Origin: Cellulomonas sp. Root930
Lineage (GTDB): Bacteria; Actinomycetota; Actinomycetes; Actinomycetales; Cellulomonadaceae
Reading direction: 5' to 3'
NCBI GenBank assembly: GCA_001429255.1
Contig: LMJI01000001.1
Coordinates: 1,281,256 to 1,345,255, forward strand
DNA length: 64,000 nt
Part shown: positions 14,552 through 23,028 of the stretch, piece after piece
Numbering within the stretch: the stretch's first letter is position 1
Layout of the letters: the number at the start of each line of letters is the position of its first letter
The notes under the pieces: model-generated
Seen by the model: the letters and a program-made list of their open reading frames with translations, nothing else
Databases searched by the model: none
What the model was told of the DNA's origin: nothing
Translations under genes and position numbers: made by a program

Positions 14552-15319
14552 TCAGTCCGGACGTCCGTCGCGGTGCAGGGCGAGCACGCGGTCGACATCC
14601 TCGACCGTGACGCCCGGCAGGTCGAGGACGTGCCGCAGCTGCGCCAGCGCGTCGACCCGCTCGGGAGCCTTCCGCGGGGTCAGGAACAGGTTGGCCAGGT
14701 AGCCGGTGAACGTCCCGAAGATGCCGACACCGACCACGATGATGATCGCGCCGACGATCCGGCCGGCGGTCGTCACGGGGTACTGGTCGCCGTAGCCGAC
14801 GGTCGAGATGGTGACGACGGTGTACCAGAGGGAGTCCGAGGCGGTCGTGATGTTGGCGTCCGGGGCGCCGCTCTCGACGCGCAGGATCGTGAGGCTGCCG
14901 AACTGGAGCACCAGGATGCCCGTGAGCAGCAGGGTGAACAGCGCGCTGCCTGCTCGGTCCCGGACGAGAGTCCGCAGGACGGAGCGGCCGCCGACCCCCC
15001 GCATGAGCCGGAAGACGCGGACCAGGCGGAAGATGCGCAGGAACTTGAGCTGGGCCAGCGGCAGGCTGGCGAGCAGGTCGGCCCACCCGAAGTGCCGGAA
15101 GAAGTAGTCCTTGCGCGAGGGTGCGGTGGTGAACCGGTAGGTGAAGTCGATGAGGAAGATCACGCTGAAGATCGCGTCCATCGCCAGCAGGACGTTCTGC
15201 AGGTCGCCGTCGCCCCGGGCCACCGCGACGAGGACCAGGTTGACGATCGACAGCAGCGACAGCGCGCCGATGAAGATCTCGTACCCGATGTTCTTCAGCT
15301 CGCTGCGCGGCGCGCTCAC
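14552..15319 (-). CDS. Voltage-gated-like potassium channel
   Basis: This 255-residue membrane protein has a six-helix Kv-type plan. A basic segment LKFLRIFRLVRVFRLMRG (about residues 95-112) resembles an S4 voltage sensor or S4-S5 linker. The pore helix leads to the selectivity filter STVGYGDQYP, and a last helix IVGAIIIVVGVGIFGTFTGY follows. A short cytosolic tail contains LAQLRHVLDLPGVTVEDVDR. It conducts K+ across the cytoplasmic membrane. I chose the GTG at 15319 (VSAPRSELKNIGYEIF); the longer open frame has a non-coding look. Confidence 0.92.
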   Translation of the reverse strand: MSAPRSELKNIGYEIFIGALSLLSIVNLVLVAVARGDGDLQNVLLAMDAIFSVIFLIDFTYRFTTAPSRKDYFFRHFGWADLLASLPLAQLKFLRIFRLVRVFRLMRGVGGRSVLRTLVRDRAGSALFTLLLTGILVLQFGSLTILRVESGAPDANITTASDSLWYTVVTISTVGYGDQYPVTTAGRIVGAIIIVVGVGIFGTFTGYLANLFLTPRKAPERVDALAQLRHVLDLPGVTVEDVDRVLALHRDGRPD

Positions 15320-15461
15320 GCGACGAGTGTGGCACCCGGCTCGGGCCCGGCCGGTGCCCCGACCTCCGTGTCGCCCCACTTCTGGGTCATGGCGTTCGTG
15401 TGACGAGTGTCAATGACGGCTTGACTCTGGAGCGGGCGAGGGGGCACGCTGGTCACGACGT

Positions 15462-15501
15462 CGCAGGGCCGGTCCCCAGGAGGGTGGGGACCGGCCCTGC
15501 G
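15462..15501. terminator. Strong hairpin terminator
   Basis: Perfect 16-bp stem (15462-15477 with 15486-15501; core GGGCCGGTCCCC) and an 8-nt loop. It lies just beyond the stop of the SRPBCC gene (15530, minus strand). No T-run follows, as is usual in high-GC actinobacteria. Confidence 0.75.
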
Positions 15502-15529
15502 CGACGTGCGGGTCGCCCGCCGCCGGGGA

Positions 15530-16321
15530 TCAGGCCGGGACCGACAGCCCCTCGAGCCACGCCCGCCAGGCCGGCTCCTCGCGCTGCGCGTAGTCCGCCG
15601 CGTCGGCGGAGAACAGGTACGCCCGGACGCCTGCCGTCGCGGTGCCGTCGCCGAGGCCCCACGCGTAGACGCTCAGCATTCCCGGCACCGGCGCAGTCAG
15701 CCGGACCAGCGTCTGCCGCTCGCCGGCCCGCTCGACCGTGCCGGTGGCGCCGCGCACGTCGACCGTCGCGCCCTCGTCGCCCAGCCCCAGCTCCGTGCAC
15801 AGCGTCGACCAGAGCGCTTCCGGATCGCCGGGGTGGGTGACGGAGACCTCCAGGTGCGTGGCCTCCTGGCCGGGGAAGTGCGCCAGGTACAGGCGCAGGT
15901 TGTCGAAGAACGGCATCCAGCCGGGGCCGAGGGTGTCCCACCACCCCTGCTCCCAGTCGGCACCGATCCCGAAGCCGCTGCTGGTCACGCGCACGACGCA
16001 GGTGCCGCCGGACTGCGCCTCGACGAGGAACTCGGACGTCAGCGGGCTGAGCGTGTCCGGGTCCTTGCCCATGAGGGCGGCCCAGTCCTCCTCGTAGACG
16101 ATGCGCCGCGGGGGGTCCCAGCCGGTGACCTGGCCGGTCGAGTCCATGTCGGGACCCATGACGAAGCGCAGGGAGCCGCCCTCACGCTCCTCCAGCTCGG
16201 TCGGCCCGAACCACGCGCTCATGCCCTTGGCGGTCGCGATGGCCTCCCAGACCTGCTCCGGGGTCCCCGGGACCTCGACGCTGAACTCCAGGCGGTACGG
16301 GACGTTCGTGATCGTGCTCAT
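15530..16321 (-). CDS. SRPBCC (AHSA1-type) protein with two START-like domains
   Basis: This 263-residue protein repeats an AHSA1/START-like helix-grip fold. The first copy starts YRLEFSVEVPGTPEQVWEAI and includes MSAWFGPTELEEREGGSLRF; the second starts HLEVSVTHPGDPEALWSTLC. Such proteins bind hydrophobic ligands or act with Hsp90-like partners. Its ATG overlaps the stop of the ArsR-type gene by 4 bp, the common ArsR-SRPBCC operon, in which the regulator controls the ligand-binding partner. A 16-bp hairpin terminator follows. Confidence 0.88.
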   Translation of the reverse strand: MSTITNVPYRLEFSVEVPGTPEQVWEAIATAKGMSAWFGPTELEEREGGSLRFVMGPDMDSTGQVTGWDPPRRIVYEEDWAALMGKDPDTLSPLTSEFLVEAQSGGTCVVRVTSSGFGIGADWEQGWWDTLGPGWMPFFDNLRLYLAHFPGQEATHLEVSVTHPGDPEALWSTLCTELGLGDEGATVDVRGATGTVERAGERQTLVRLTAPVPGMLSVYAWGLGDGTATAGVRAYLFSADAADYAQREEPAWRAWLEGLSVPA

Positions 16322-16896
16322 GTCTCCTCCTCAGGAACGGGGTGGGCGGCGACGACGAGCCGGTGCGGGCGCCCGTCGTCGTGGTGGTAGCGCGCGGCCA
16401 GGTCGAGCACCGCGGCGGTCAGGTCGTCCGCGAAGGCAGCCCGGTCGGCGGCCGACCGGAAGCCGATCTGCGTGTCGATGGTCAGCGTCGGCAGACGTGT
16501 GCCGGACGCGCCGGCTCGGCGTGCCAGGGCGCCGACCTCGCGCACCAGCCGGCCGGCCAGCGCGACGAGGTAGCCCGCCGACAGGTGGTCGGCGTTGGCG
16601 CCCGGGTCGGCCGCGGACGCGCTCACGGCCGCCGGCGAGACGACGTACGCCGCCGCCGACGCCTGCAGCACCCGCTCGGTGATGCCGCCGTGCCGGCGCT
16701 CCTCGGACAGCTCCACCAGGCCGTGCGCCTCGAGCGTCTTGAGGTAGTAGTTGACCTTCTGGCGCGTGATGCCGACCCGGGCGGCAAGCCCGGCGGCGGA
16801 GGCCGGGACGGCCAGCTCGCTGAGCAGCCGGGCCCGGACCGGATCCAGCGCGGCGGCGGCTGCCTCCGCGCTCTCGATGACCTCGACGTCCTGCAT
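16318..16896 (-). CDS. ArsR-family (winged helix) transcriptional regulator
   Basis: This 192-residue protein has an N-terminal winged-helix domain: ALDPVRARLLSELAVPASAA, GLAARVGITRQKVNYYLKTL, EAHGLVELSEERRHGGITER. A C-terminal region of about 100 residues probably binds a ligand. I chose the ATG at 16896 because a -35/-10 pair places the RNA start right at it, giving a leaderless mRNA. It is coupled to the downstream SRPBCC gene by ATGA. No metal-binding Cys motif is present, so it is not a classical metalloregulator. Confidence 0.88.
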   Translation of the reverse strand: MQDVEVIESAEAAAAALDPVRARLLSELAVPASAAGLAARVGITRQKVNYYLKTLEAHGLVELSEERRHGGITERVLQASAAAYVVSPAAVSASAADPGANADHLSAGYLVALAGRLVREVGALARRAGASGTRLPTLTIDTQIGFRSAADRAAFADDLTAAVLDLAARYHHDDGRPHRLVVAAHPVPEEET

Positions 16897-16903
16897 GAGC
16901 ACC

Positions 16904-16933
16904 ACGATGCTCTTGACGAAAAAACTTGTCAAG
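16904..16933 (-). promoter_or_regulatory. Promoter of the ArsR-SRPBCC operon with an embedded inverted repeat
   Basis: On the minus strand, TTGACA (plus-strand TGTCAA, 16927-16932) is followed after 17 nt by CATCGT (ACGATG, 16904-16909), 7 nt before the ATG. A perfect inverted repeat CTTGAC/GTCAAG (16912-16917, 16928-16933; 10-nt spacer with an A-run) overlaps the -35 and spacer. This is a natural place for the ArsR protein to block transcription of its own operon. Confidence 0.6.
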
Positions 16934-17026
16934 GGTTCCGACGGCTCGTGTTCCGGTCGCGCTATCCAGTTCGAGCCGTGTCGGTGCGTGGTCCACGGAG
17001 CGTCAGGACGGCGTCGTGCGGCTCGA

Positions 17027-17515
17027 TCAGCCGAGTGGTCTTCCCCAGATCCAGGTGGGCTGCGGCACGGTGACAGCCAGCGGGATGAAGTCGCAGCGCC
17101 GGAAGAAGCTCAGTCGGCGTTCGTAGCTGAAGGGCTCCGCGTCGGGGATGACGACGACCAGTGGACTTCCTGCGCCGACGGCCTCGGCCACGAAGGCGTC
17201 GACCAAAGCTGTTCCCACCTGGTCGGACCGGACGCTCGGATCGACGAAGAGAGACAGCAGGTAGGAGCCTCGGTCTGCGTCCGTCAGGTGCCCCCAGTCC
17301 GCCAGCAGCTCCCAGTTGGTCCAGTCGTGGTGGCCCTCGACGAGTCCGACGGGCGCGCCGTTCGACAGGCGAGCGAGGAGGAAGAGCGACCGTCCGGTGG
17401 CGAGGTCAGCTGGTCTTCTGGGCGTGACTCGCTGGCCGGGCTTCCACATCTCGAGCAGGGCACGGACGTCCGAGAAGTCTGCCGGTCCGGCGACGTCGAC
17501 CCACACATCGTTCAC
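17027..17515 (-). CDS. GNAT-family N-acetyltransferase
   Basis: This 162-residue protein has a compact GNAT fold: VDVAGPADFSDVRALLEMWK, LLSLFVDPSVRSDQVGTAL (acetyl-CoA loop, with S-D in place of the usual G-x-G) and ERRLSFFRRCDFIPLAV. The weaker acetyl-CoA motif suggests a divergent member. The GTG start at 17515 is preceded by TAGGTT (plus-strand AACCTA, 17522-17527) at 6 nt and no Shine-Dalgarno. Substrate unknown. Confidence 0.75.
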   Translation of the reverse strand: MNDVWVDVAGPADFSDVRALLEMWKPGQRVTPRRPADLATGRSLFLLARLSNGAPVGLVEGHHDWTNWELLADWGHLTDADRGSYLLSLFVDPSVRSDQVGTALVDAFVAEAVGAGSPLVVVIPDAEPFSYERRLSFFRRCDFIPLAVTVPQPTWIWGRPLG

Positions 17516-17583
17516 GCCAGGAACCTAGCCGACGCCCAGCCGCGGTTCCGCGGCACGCAGCGGGCAACCTGCGGCACTGCTGG

Positions 17584-17654
17584 AGCGGGTGACGAGAATC
17601 GAACTCGCGCTATCAGCTTGGGAAGCTGAAGTTCTGCCACTGAACTACACCCGC
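17584..17654 (-). tRNA. tRNA-Gly (anticodon CCC)
   Basis: The 71-nt minus-strand sequence begins GCGGGTG and ends CACCCGCT (7-bp acceptor stem, discriminator T). The anticodon arm TCAGC-TTCCCAA-GCTGA reads CCC. The T-arm GCGAGTTCGATTCTCGT is standard. The CCA end is encoded (plus-strand TGG, 17581-17583). CCC reads GGG glycine codons, which are frequent in this GC-rich genome. Confidence 0.95.
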
Positions 17655-17664
17655 GTGGACCGGT

Positions 17665-17702
17665 GCGATCGGTCCGCCAGGAATCATACCCGGACCGATC
17701 GC
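17665..17702. terminator. Hairpin terminator after the mutarotase gene
   Basis: Perfect 11-bp inverted repeat GCGATCGGTCC / GGACCGATCGC (17665-17675 and 17692-17702) with a 16-nt loop. It lies between the end of the aldose-epimerase-like gene and the tRNA-Gly gene, both on the minus strand. Confidence 0.65.
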
Positions 17703-17712
17703 GACGGCGAAC

Positions 17713-18693
17713 TCAGGTCCGCAGCGTCATGGTGAACGCCCCGCAGCGCTCCTCGCCGGGCTCCAGGACGAAGACGCCGGTGCCCGGGACGCCCGCGGCG
17801 TGCAGCGAGAACCCGTTGTTCACGTTGGTCACCGGCTCCACCGCGAAGTACGGCCGCTTGCGGGGCGCGTACAGGACCAGGTGGGCGTAGACGGGGTCGG
17901 CGTGCAGGTCGACGCTGACGCCGAGGTCCTCGTAGCTGATCCGCACGGGCGCGCCGGGCTCCCACGCGGTGAGCACGTCGTCGACGAACGTCGAGGTCAG
18001 CGGGCGCGCCACGCGGAAGTCGGCGCGCTGGGGAACGGCGCCGGCGGGGCCGGACGCGAGGGCGTTGACCAGCGAGTACCCCTTCTGCGCCGGCACCTCG
18101 AGGACGGGCTGCCCGGGCGTCGGGGGCGCCGAGGTGCCCACCGGCGACAGCGTGCGCTGGAAGTACGGGTGGTGCCCGAACCCGGCGGGGAACGGCTCGC
18201 GGTCCACGTTGCGCACCGACGTGGCGACGACGAGCTTGTCGCCGGCCAGCGCGTACGTGATCTGCGCGCGGAACTGCCACGGGAAGTTCACGCCGACCAG
18301 GCCGGTGGTGTCGAGCTCGAGGACCACGCGCGTCTCGGTGCGGTCGGTGACCGCCCAGGCGGAGTGCCGGGCGGCGCCGTGGATGGCCGTGCCGTCGGCC
18401 CCGTTGCGCTGGAGCTGCCAGGTGCGGTCTCCGAACGGGAGCACGCCGTCGCGGATGCGGTTGGACCACGGGACCATCGGGAAGCTCGAGCACTTCTCCG
18501 GCTCGCCCAGCACCGTCCGCCGGGTCGGGCGCAGCAGGTCGCGCCAGAGCCCGTCCGCGGTGCGGATCCGTCCGCCGGCGAGGGACGCGCCCGTCGCCGG
18601 CAGCACGTCGAGCTCCCACGACTCGTTGCGGAGCGTGACCATCCGCTCGGCGACGACGGACGGAAGCGCTTCGATCTCCTGGACAGCCGTCAT
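17713..18693 (-). CDS. Aldose 1-epimerase (mutarotase) family protein
   Basis: This 326-residue galactose-mutarotase-like protein has substrate and catalytic motifs in order: SFPMVPWSNRIRDG, IHGAARHSAWAV, the catalytic His in PAGFGHHPYFQR and the catalytic Glu in YFAVEPVTNVNNGF. It interconverts alpha and beta anomers of free sugars in the cytosol. It starts 29 nt after the cellobiose phosphorylase gene on the same strand, so they form an operon. The phosphorylase releases glucose, so anomer equilibration would feed glucokinase. A GTG at 18696 precedes the ATG at 18693. Confidence 0.9.
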   Translation of the reverse strand: MTAVQEIEALPSVVAERMVTLRNESWELDVLPATGASLAGGRIRTADGLWRDLLRPTRRTVLGEPEKCSSFPMVPWSNRIRDGVLPFGDRTWQLQRNGADGTAIHGAARHSAWAVTDRTETRVVLELDTTGLVGVNFPWQFRAQITYALAGDKLVVATSVRNVDREPFPAGFGHHPYFQRTLSPVGTSAPPTPGQPVLEVPAQKGYSLVNALASGPAGAVPQRADFRVARPLTSTFVDDVLTAWEPGAPVRISYEDLGVSVDLHADPVYAHLVLYAPRKRPYFAVEPVTNVNNGFSLHAAGVPGTGVFVLEPGEERCGAFTMTLRT

Positions 18694-18721
18694 CACAGCA
18701 TCCCGTCAGCCCCCCGCGGGG

Positions 18722-21184
18722 TCAGACGGTGACCTCGACGCGGACGACCGAGCCCTCGGCGGCGTACGGGACGAGGTTGCCCTCGACCGGGGTGCCGTCG
18801 ACCGTCAGGGTGCCGCGAGCACCCTCGACGCCGGAGTTGGTCACGTGGATCTCGTACGTGGCGCCGCGGGCGACGCGCGTCACGGTGAAGGACGGGACGT
18901 CCGGGCCGATCTGCGGGTCGACGACGAGGCCGTCGTAGTCCGGGCGGACCCCGAGCAGGTACTGGGACACCGCGACGAAGTTCCACGCCGCCGTGCCGGT
19001 CAGCCACGAGTTCTTGGCCTCGCCGGCGCGGGACGCCTGCTTGCCCGCGATCATCTGCGCGTACACGTAGGGCTCGAGCTTGTGGACGTCGGAGATGTCC
19101 TCGCGGTACGCCGGGGTGATCCGCTTGTAGTAGTCGAACGCCTTGGCGCCGCGGCCGACCACCGTCTCGCCGATGATCACCCAGGGGTTGTTGTGGCAGA
19201 AGATGCCACCGTTCTCCTTGTAGCCGGGCGGGTAGGTGGAGACCTCGCCGAGCTCGATCTGGTACGTCGTGTACGCGGGGTACTGGAGCACCAGGCCGTG
19301 CGGGGTGCCCAGCATCTCGCCGACGGAGTCGAGCGCCTTGATGGCCGGGGAGTCGGTCGATGTGCCGTCCACGCCGATGCCCGCCATCACGGCGAAGCCC
19401 TGCGGCTCGATCCAGATCTTGCCCTCGGGCTTGGCGTCCGTGCCCACGGGGTTGCCGTAGAAGTCGTACGCGCGCAGGAACCACTCGCCGTCCCAGCCGT
19501 GCTCGAGGACGGCCTCGCGGACCTCGTCGACCACCTTGCGCGCCTGCGAGGCGACCTCCGGGAGGCCGCGGCGCGACGCCAGCTCGGCGAACTCGGCGCC
19601 GTAGAGGACGAACTGCGCGGCGATGAACACCGACTCGGCGTGCCCGCCGGCCTGGTTCTCCGTGGTCTGGAACGACTCGCCGGGGGTCGTCGAGAAGCAG
19701 TTGAGGTTGAGGCAGTCGTTCCAGTCGGCGCGGCCGATGAGCGGCAGGCCGTGCGGGCCGCGGTTGTCGACCGTGAACTGGAACGAGCGGACCAGGTGCT
19801 CGAACAGCGGGACCTCGGAGCCGGGTGCGTTGTCGAACGGCACGGGCTCGTCGAGGATGCCGACGTCGCCGGTCTCCTTGACGTACGCGGCCACGCCGGC
19901 GATGAGCCACAGCGGGTCGTCGTTGAAGCCGGATCCGATGTCGTTGTTCCCGCGCTTCGTCAGCGGCTGGTACTGGTGGTACGCCGACCCGTCCTCGAAC
20001 TGCGTGGACGCGATATCGATGATCCGCTCGCGGGCCCGCTCGGGGATGAGGTGCACGAAGCCCAGCAGGTCCTGGTTGGAGTCGCGGAAGCCCATCCCGC
20101 GGCCGATCCCGGTCTCGAAGAACGACGCCGAGCGCGACATGTTGAACGTGACCATGCACTGGTACTGGTTCCAGATGTTGACCATCCGGTCGAGCTTCTC
20201 GTCGTCGGACTTCACCGAGTACGTCGAGAGCAGGCCGGTCCAGTGGGCGCGCAGCTGCTCGAAGGCGGCGTCGGTCTGCTCGGTCGTGGCGAACCGGCCC
20301 AGCAGCGCGTGCGCGCGCTCCTTGTTGATGACCTGGTGGGCGTCGTCGGCCCACTTCTCCTCGTCGGGGTTCTCGATGTAGCCGAGCACGTAGGTCAGAG
20401 CGCGGGACTCGCCCGGAGCCAGGGTGATGTCGACCTGGTGCGAGCCGATCGGGTACCAGCCGGACGCCACCGAACCGGTGGACTTCCCGGAGCGCGGGAC
20501 CGTCGCCTCGCCGAGGCCGTTGTAGGCGCCGACGAACGTGTCGCGATCGGTGTCGAAGCCGTCGGCCCGCGTGTTCACGCCGTAGACGGCGTAGTGGTCG
20601 CGGCGCTCGCGGTACTCGGTCTTGTGGAACACGGCCGACCCGTGCGGGCCGTCCTGCTCGACCTCGACCTCGCCGATCGACAGGTTGCGCTGGTAGTTGG
20701 TCTGGTCGTCCTGCGCGTTCCACAGGCAGAACTCGACGAACGAGAACAGCGAGATCGTCTTGCTCGCGTCGGACGTGTTGGTGACCGTGACCTTCTGGAT
20801 CTCGGCGGTCTCGCCGATGGGCACGAAGAAGAGGGTCTCCACCGAGATGCCGCGGCGCTCACCGGTGATGCGCGTGTAGCCGAGGCCGTGGCGCGTCTCG
20901 AAGTGATCCAGGTCCGCCTTGACCGGCAGCCACGACGGGGTCCACACGTCGCCGCCGTCGTTCACGTAGAAGTAGCGGCCGCCCGCGTCCGCGGGGATGT
21001 TGTTGTAGCGGTACCGCGTCAGGCGGCGCATCTTGGCGTCGCGGTAGAACGAGTACCCGCCGGACTGGTGCGAGATGAGCGAGAAGAACTGCTCGGACCC
21101 CAGGTAGTTGATCCACGGATAGGGCGTGTGAGGCGTCTCGATGACGTACTCGCGTGCCTCGTCGTCAAAATGGCCGTACCGCAT
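18722..21184 (-). CDS. cbp: Cellobiose phosphorylase (GH94)
   Basis: This 820-residue protein, from [20 protein letters not shown], looks nearly colinear with the Cellulomonas gilvus cellobiose phosphorylase as I remember it. The catalytic acid Asp falls at residue 490 in [11 protein letters not shown], the same number as in that enzyme. Other family landmarks: [67 protein letters not shown]. It splits cellobiose with phosphate into alpha-glucose 1-phosphate and glucose in the cytosol, saving one ATP. The ATG at 21184 has a GAGGGG Shine-Dalgarno 8 nt upstream. A CebR-like operator is upstream and the mutarotase gene follows. Confidence 0.96.
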   Translation of the reverse strand: MRYGHFDDEAREYVIETPHTPYPWINYLGSEQFFSLISHQSGGYSFYRDAKMRRLTRYRYNNIPADAGGRYFYVNDGGDVWTPSWLPVKADLDHFETRHGLGYTRITGERRGISVETLFFVPIGETAEIQKVTVTNTSDASKTISLFSFVEFCLWNAQDDQTNYQRNLSIGEVEVEQDGPHGSAVFHKTEYRERRDHYAVYGVNTRADGFDTDRDTFVGAYNGLGEATVPRSGKSTGSVASGWYPIGSHQVDITLAPGESRALTYVLGYIENPDEEKWADDAHQVINKERAHALLGRFATTEQTDAAFEQLRAHWTGLLSTYSVKSDDEKLDRMVNIWNQYQCMVTFNMSRSASFFETGIGRGMGFRDSNQDLLGFVHLIPERARERIIDIASTQFEDGSAYHQYQPLTKRGNNDIGSGFNDDPLWLIAGVAAYVKETGDVGILDEPVPFDNAPGSEVPLFEHLVRSFQFTVDNRGPHGLPLIGRADWNDCLNLNCFSTTPGESFQTTENQAGGHAESVFIAAQFVLYGAEFAELASRRGLPEVASQARKVVDEVREAVLEHGWDGEWFLRAYDFYGNPVGTDAKPEGKIWIEPQGFAVMAGIGVDGTSTDSPAIKALDSVGEMLGTPHGLVLQYPAYTTYQIELGEVSTYPPGYKENGGIFCHNNPWVIIGETVVGRGAKAFDYYKRITPAYREDISDVHKLEPYVYAQMIAGKQASRAGEAKNSWLTGTAAWNFVAVSQYLLGVRPDYDGLVVDPQIGPDVPSFTVTRVARGATYEIHVTNSGVEGARGTLTVDGTPVEGNLVPYAAEGSVVRVEVTV

Positions 21185-21286
21185 GGACTTGCCCCTCGAG
21201 TGCTCGGCAGTGGCGCCTGCGGCTCCCCGACCTCCCCCCGCACCAGTGCGGGTGGTGCGTCGTGCTTCCGGCGCGATATCAGTGTG

Positions 21287-21300
21287 CGAGAGCGCTCCCA
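21287..21300. promoter_or_regulatory. CebR/CelR-like operator upstream of cellobiose phosphorylase
   Basis: CGAGAGCGCTCCCA matches the LacI-family CebR/CelR operator TGGGAGCGCTCCCA at 12 of 14 positions, including the central AGCGCT. It lies about 100 bp upstream of the cbp start. In Streptomyces and Thermobifida this site represses cellulose-use genes until cellobiose is present. No cebR gene is in the window. Confidence 0.55.
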
Positions 21301-21353
21301 CGCATCTCCCGGACGAGAGCATAGCCGCCCGGATCCCATGGGGGAACGGGCCA

Positions 21354-21388
21354 GGGGGTCGACGACGAGAAATCCCTCATCGACCCCC
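21354..21388. terminator. Hairpin terminator downstream of the small membrane-protein gene
   Basis: A 9-bp stem GGGGGTCGA / TCGACCCCC (21354-21362, 21380-21388) with a 17-nt loop, beginning 8 nt past the stop of the membrane-protein gene (21396, minus strand). Confidence 0.55.
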
Positions 21389-21395
21389 CGCCCGA

Positions 21396-21785
21396 TCAGG
21401 GCACCCGTGCGGGCAACCGCTGCCGGGAGCGCCGTGGATCCAGGCCCAGCGCGAGGACGGCACCGACGGCGAGGTGCAGGGCCAGCAGCGTGCCGACCGC
21501 GGCCCGTGACGACGCGCCGAGCGGTCCGAGCAGCGAGATGAGCAGGACGATCGCGCAGGTCAGCCACCAGGCGACGGGCGTCCGGCGACGGAGCAGGGCA
21601 CGCACCGCCCAGGCGGCCAGGGTGACCACGAGGGTCGTGACGGCGACCGAGGCGACGCCGATCGTCTGCGGCGGGGTGCCGGCTCGCAGCTCGATGCCGG
21701 CGACCGGGACGGCGATCACCCAGATGGCGAGGGCGACGGCGAGGGCGGCGGTGGCGACGAGCCAGACGGGGAGGGGACGGGACAT
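21396..21785 (-). CDS. Four-helix membrane protein (DUF6069-like)
   Basis: This 129-residue protein has four hydrophobic helices: PVWLVATAALAVALAIWVIA, TIGVASVAVTTLVVTLAAWA, WWLTCAIVLLISLLGPLG and AVGTLLALHLAVGAVLALGL. The short loop PQTIGV and the basic C-terminal tail fit the actinobacterial DUF6069 family, of unknown role. It diverges from the histidine kinase gene, so it could be a target of that two-component system. Confidence 0.7.
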   Translation of the reverse strand: MSRPLPVWLVATAALAVALAIWVIAVPVAGIELRAGTPPQTIGVASVAVTTLVVTLAAWAVRALLRRRTPVAWWLTCAIVLLISLLGPLGASSRAAVGTLLALHLAVGAVLALGLDPRRSRQRLPARVP

Positions 21786-21918
21786 GGGCTTCTCCTGACG
21801 GTGGAGGTGGACGCCTCGACGCTCGCCGGTCCGGCCGCCGTCGTCGTCGGCCGGAGGTGCCCGGCGCCCCCTGCTTTGGTCGGTGGTCGGCCGCGGACCG
21901 GGTTCCTAGGCTCGCCGC

Positions 21919-23028
21919 ATGACGCCCTCCGCCTCGCGTCGGGACCGACCCGGAGCTCCCGTGCTGCTCGGCCTGCTGTCCGGGATGGCGGTGCTGACGT
22001 TCCTCGGCGCCTGGTCGGCCCAGGACGCCGGCGTACCGCTCGGGATCGACCTCGTGCTCGGCGCGTCCGCCATGGCGATCCTGCCGTTCCTGCAGAGCCG
22101 GCCGCTGCTCGGAGGGCTGCTGCTGGGGGCGCTCGCCGCCCTGAGCCCGGCCGCGACGCCGTCGGCCACCGCCGGCACGTACGTGGTCGCGCGCCGCGAG
22201 CCGCTGCGCACCGCCGTCCCGGTGGCGTGCGCGAGCATCGTCGGCCACGGTCTGCAGGCGCTGTGGCGACCGGTCGGGCTTCCGCTGGGGTGGTGGCTGC
22301 TGTCGGACGTCGCGGTCCACGCGGCCCTGCTCGGGTGGGGTGCGTACGGGCGGACGCGGGACGCGCTGGTCGATGAGTGGCGGGCGCGGGCGCGGCGGGC
22401 GGAGCGGGACCAGGAGCGGAAGGTCGACGAGGCGCGCCGCGCGGAGCGGACCCGGATCGCGCGGGAGATGCACGACACCCTCGCGCACCGGCTGACCCTG
22501 CTGGCAACCACCGCGGGCGCCCTGGAGTACCGGACGGACCTGCCGCCCGCGCAGGTCGCGGCCGCGGCGGGCGTGGTGCGGGCCAGCGCCGGGGCGGCCC
22601 TCGAGGACCTGCGCACGGTCATCGGGGTGCTCCGCGAGCGGCCCGACGAGCTGCGACCGGTGCCCGGGCTCGCGAACCTTCCCGCGCTGGTGGCGCAGGA
22701 GCGGGCGGCCGGGGCGGTGGTCTCGCTGGAGGCGCCGGACCTCGACCTCCCCGCGCAGCTGGGCCTCGCGGTCTACCGGGTGTGCCAGGAAGGGCTGACC
22801 AATGCGCGGCGCCACGCTCCCGGTGCGTCGGTGGAGGTCGTGGTGGCGGCCGACGAGGGGCTGCGCGTGCGCGTGGTGAACGGGCGGGGCGGTGTCGGCC
22901 TCGGGACGGGGACGGGGACGGGCCTGGTCGGGCTGACCGAGCGGGTCGAGCTGCTGGGCGGCACCCTGACCGCGACGCCCCGGCCGGACGGTTTCGAGCT
23001 CGACGCGTGGCTACCGTGGAAGCCGTGA
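21919..23028 (+). CDS. Sensor histidine kinase, NarL/DesK type
   Basis: This 369-residue protein has an N-terminal membrane sensor of about 4-5 helices (residues 12-150) and a cytosolic linker, WRARARRAERDQERKVDEAR. The HisKA_3 dimerisation/phosphoacceptor box RIAREMHDTLAHRLTLLATT carries phospho-His185. A HATPase domain follows with an N-box (CQEGLTNARRHAPGASVEV) and a G-box (GLGTGTGTGLVGLTERVEL). It phosphorylates the response regulator encoded next, overlapping by 4 bp. TAGGCT (21907-21912) lies 6 nt before the ATG with no Shine-Dalgarno. Signal unknown. Confidence 0.93.
   Translation: MTPSASRRDRPGAPVLLGLLSGMAVLTFLGAWSAQDAGVPLGIDLVLGASAMAILPFLQSRPLLGGLLLGALAALSPAATPSATAGTYVVARREPLRTAVPVACASIVGHGLQALWRPVGLPLGWWLLSDVAVHAALLGWGAYGRTRDALVDEWRARARRAERDQERKVDEARRAERTRIAREMHDTLAHRLTLLATTAGALEYRTDLPPAQVAAAAGVVRASAGAALEDLRTVIGVLRERPDELRPVPGLANLPALVAQERAAGAVVSLEAPDLDLPAQLGLAVYRVCQEGLTNARRHAPGASVEVVVAADEGLRVRVVNGRGGVGLGTGTGTGLVGLTERVELLGGTLTATPRPDGFELDAWLPWKP

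Noticed and set aside
17969..21541. A 1190-codon plus-strand open frame
   Set aside because: It is antisense to the cellobiose phosphorylase, which has clear family motifs and a ribosome site; the plus-strand translation is low-complexity Arg/Gly/Ala/Val text caused by high GC.
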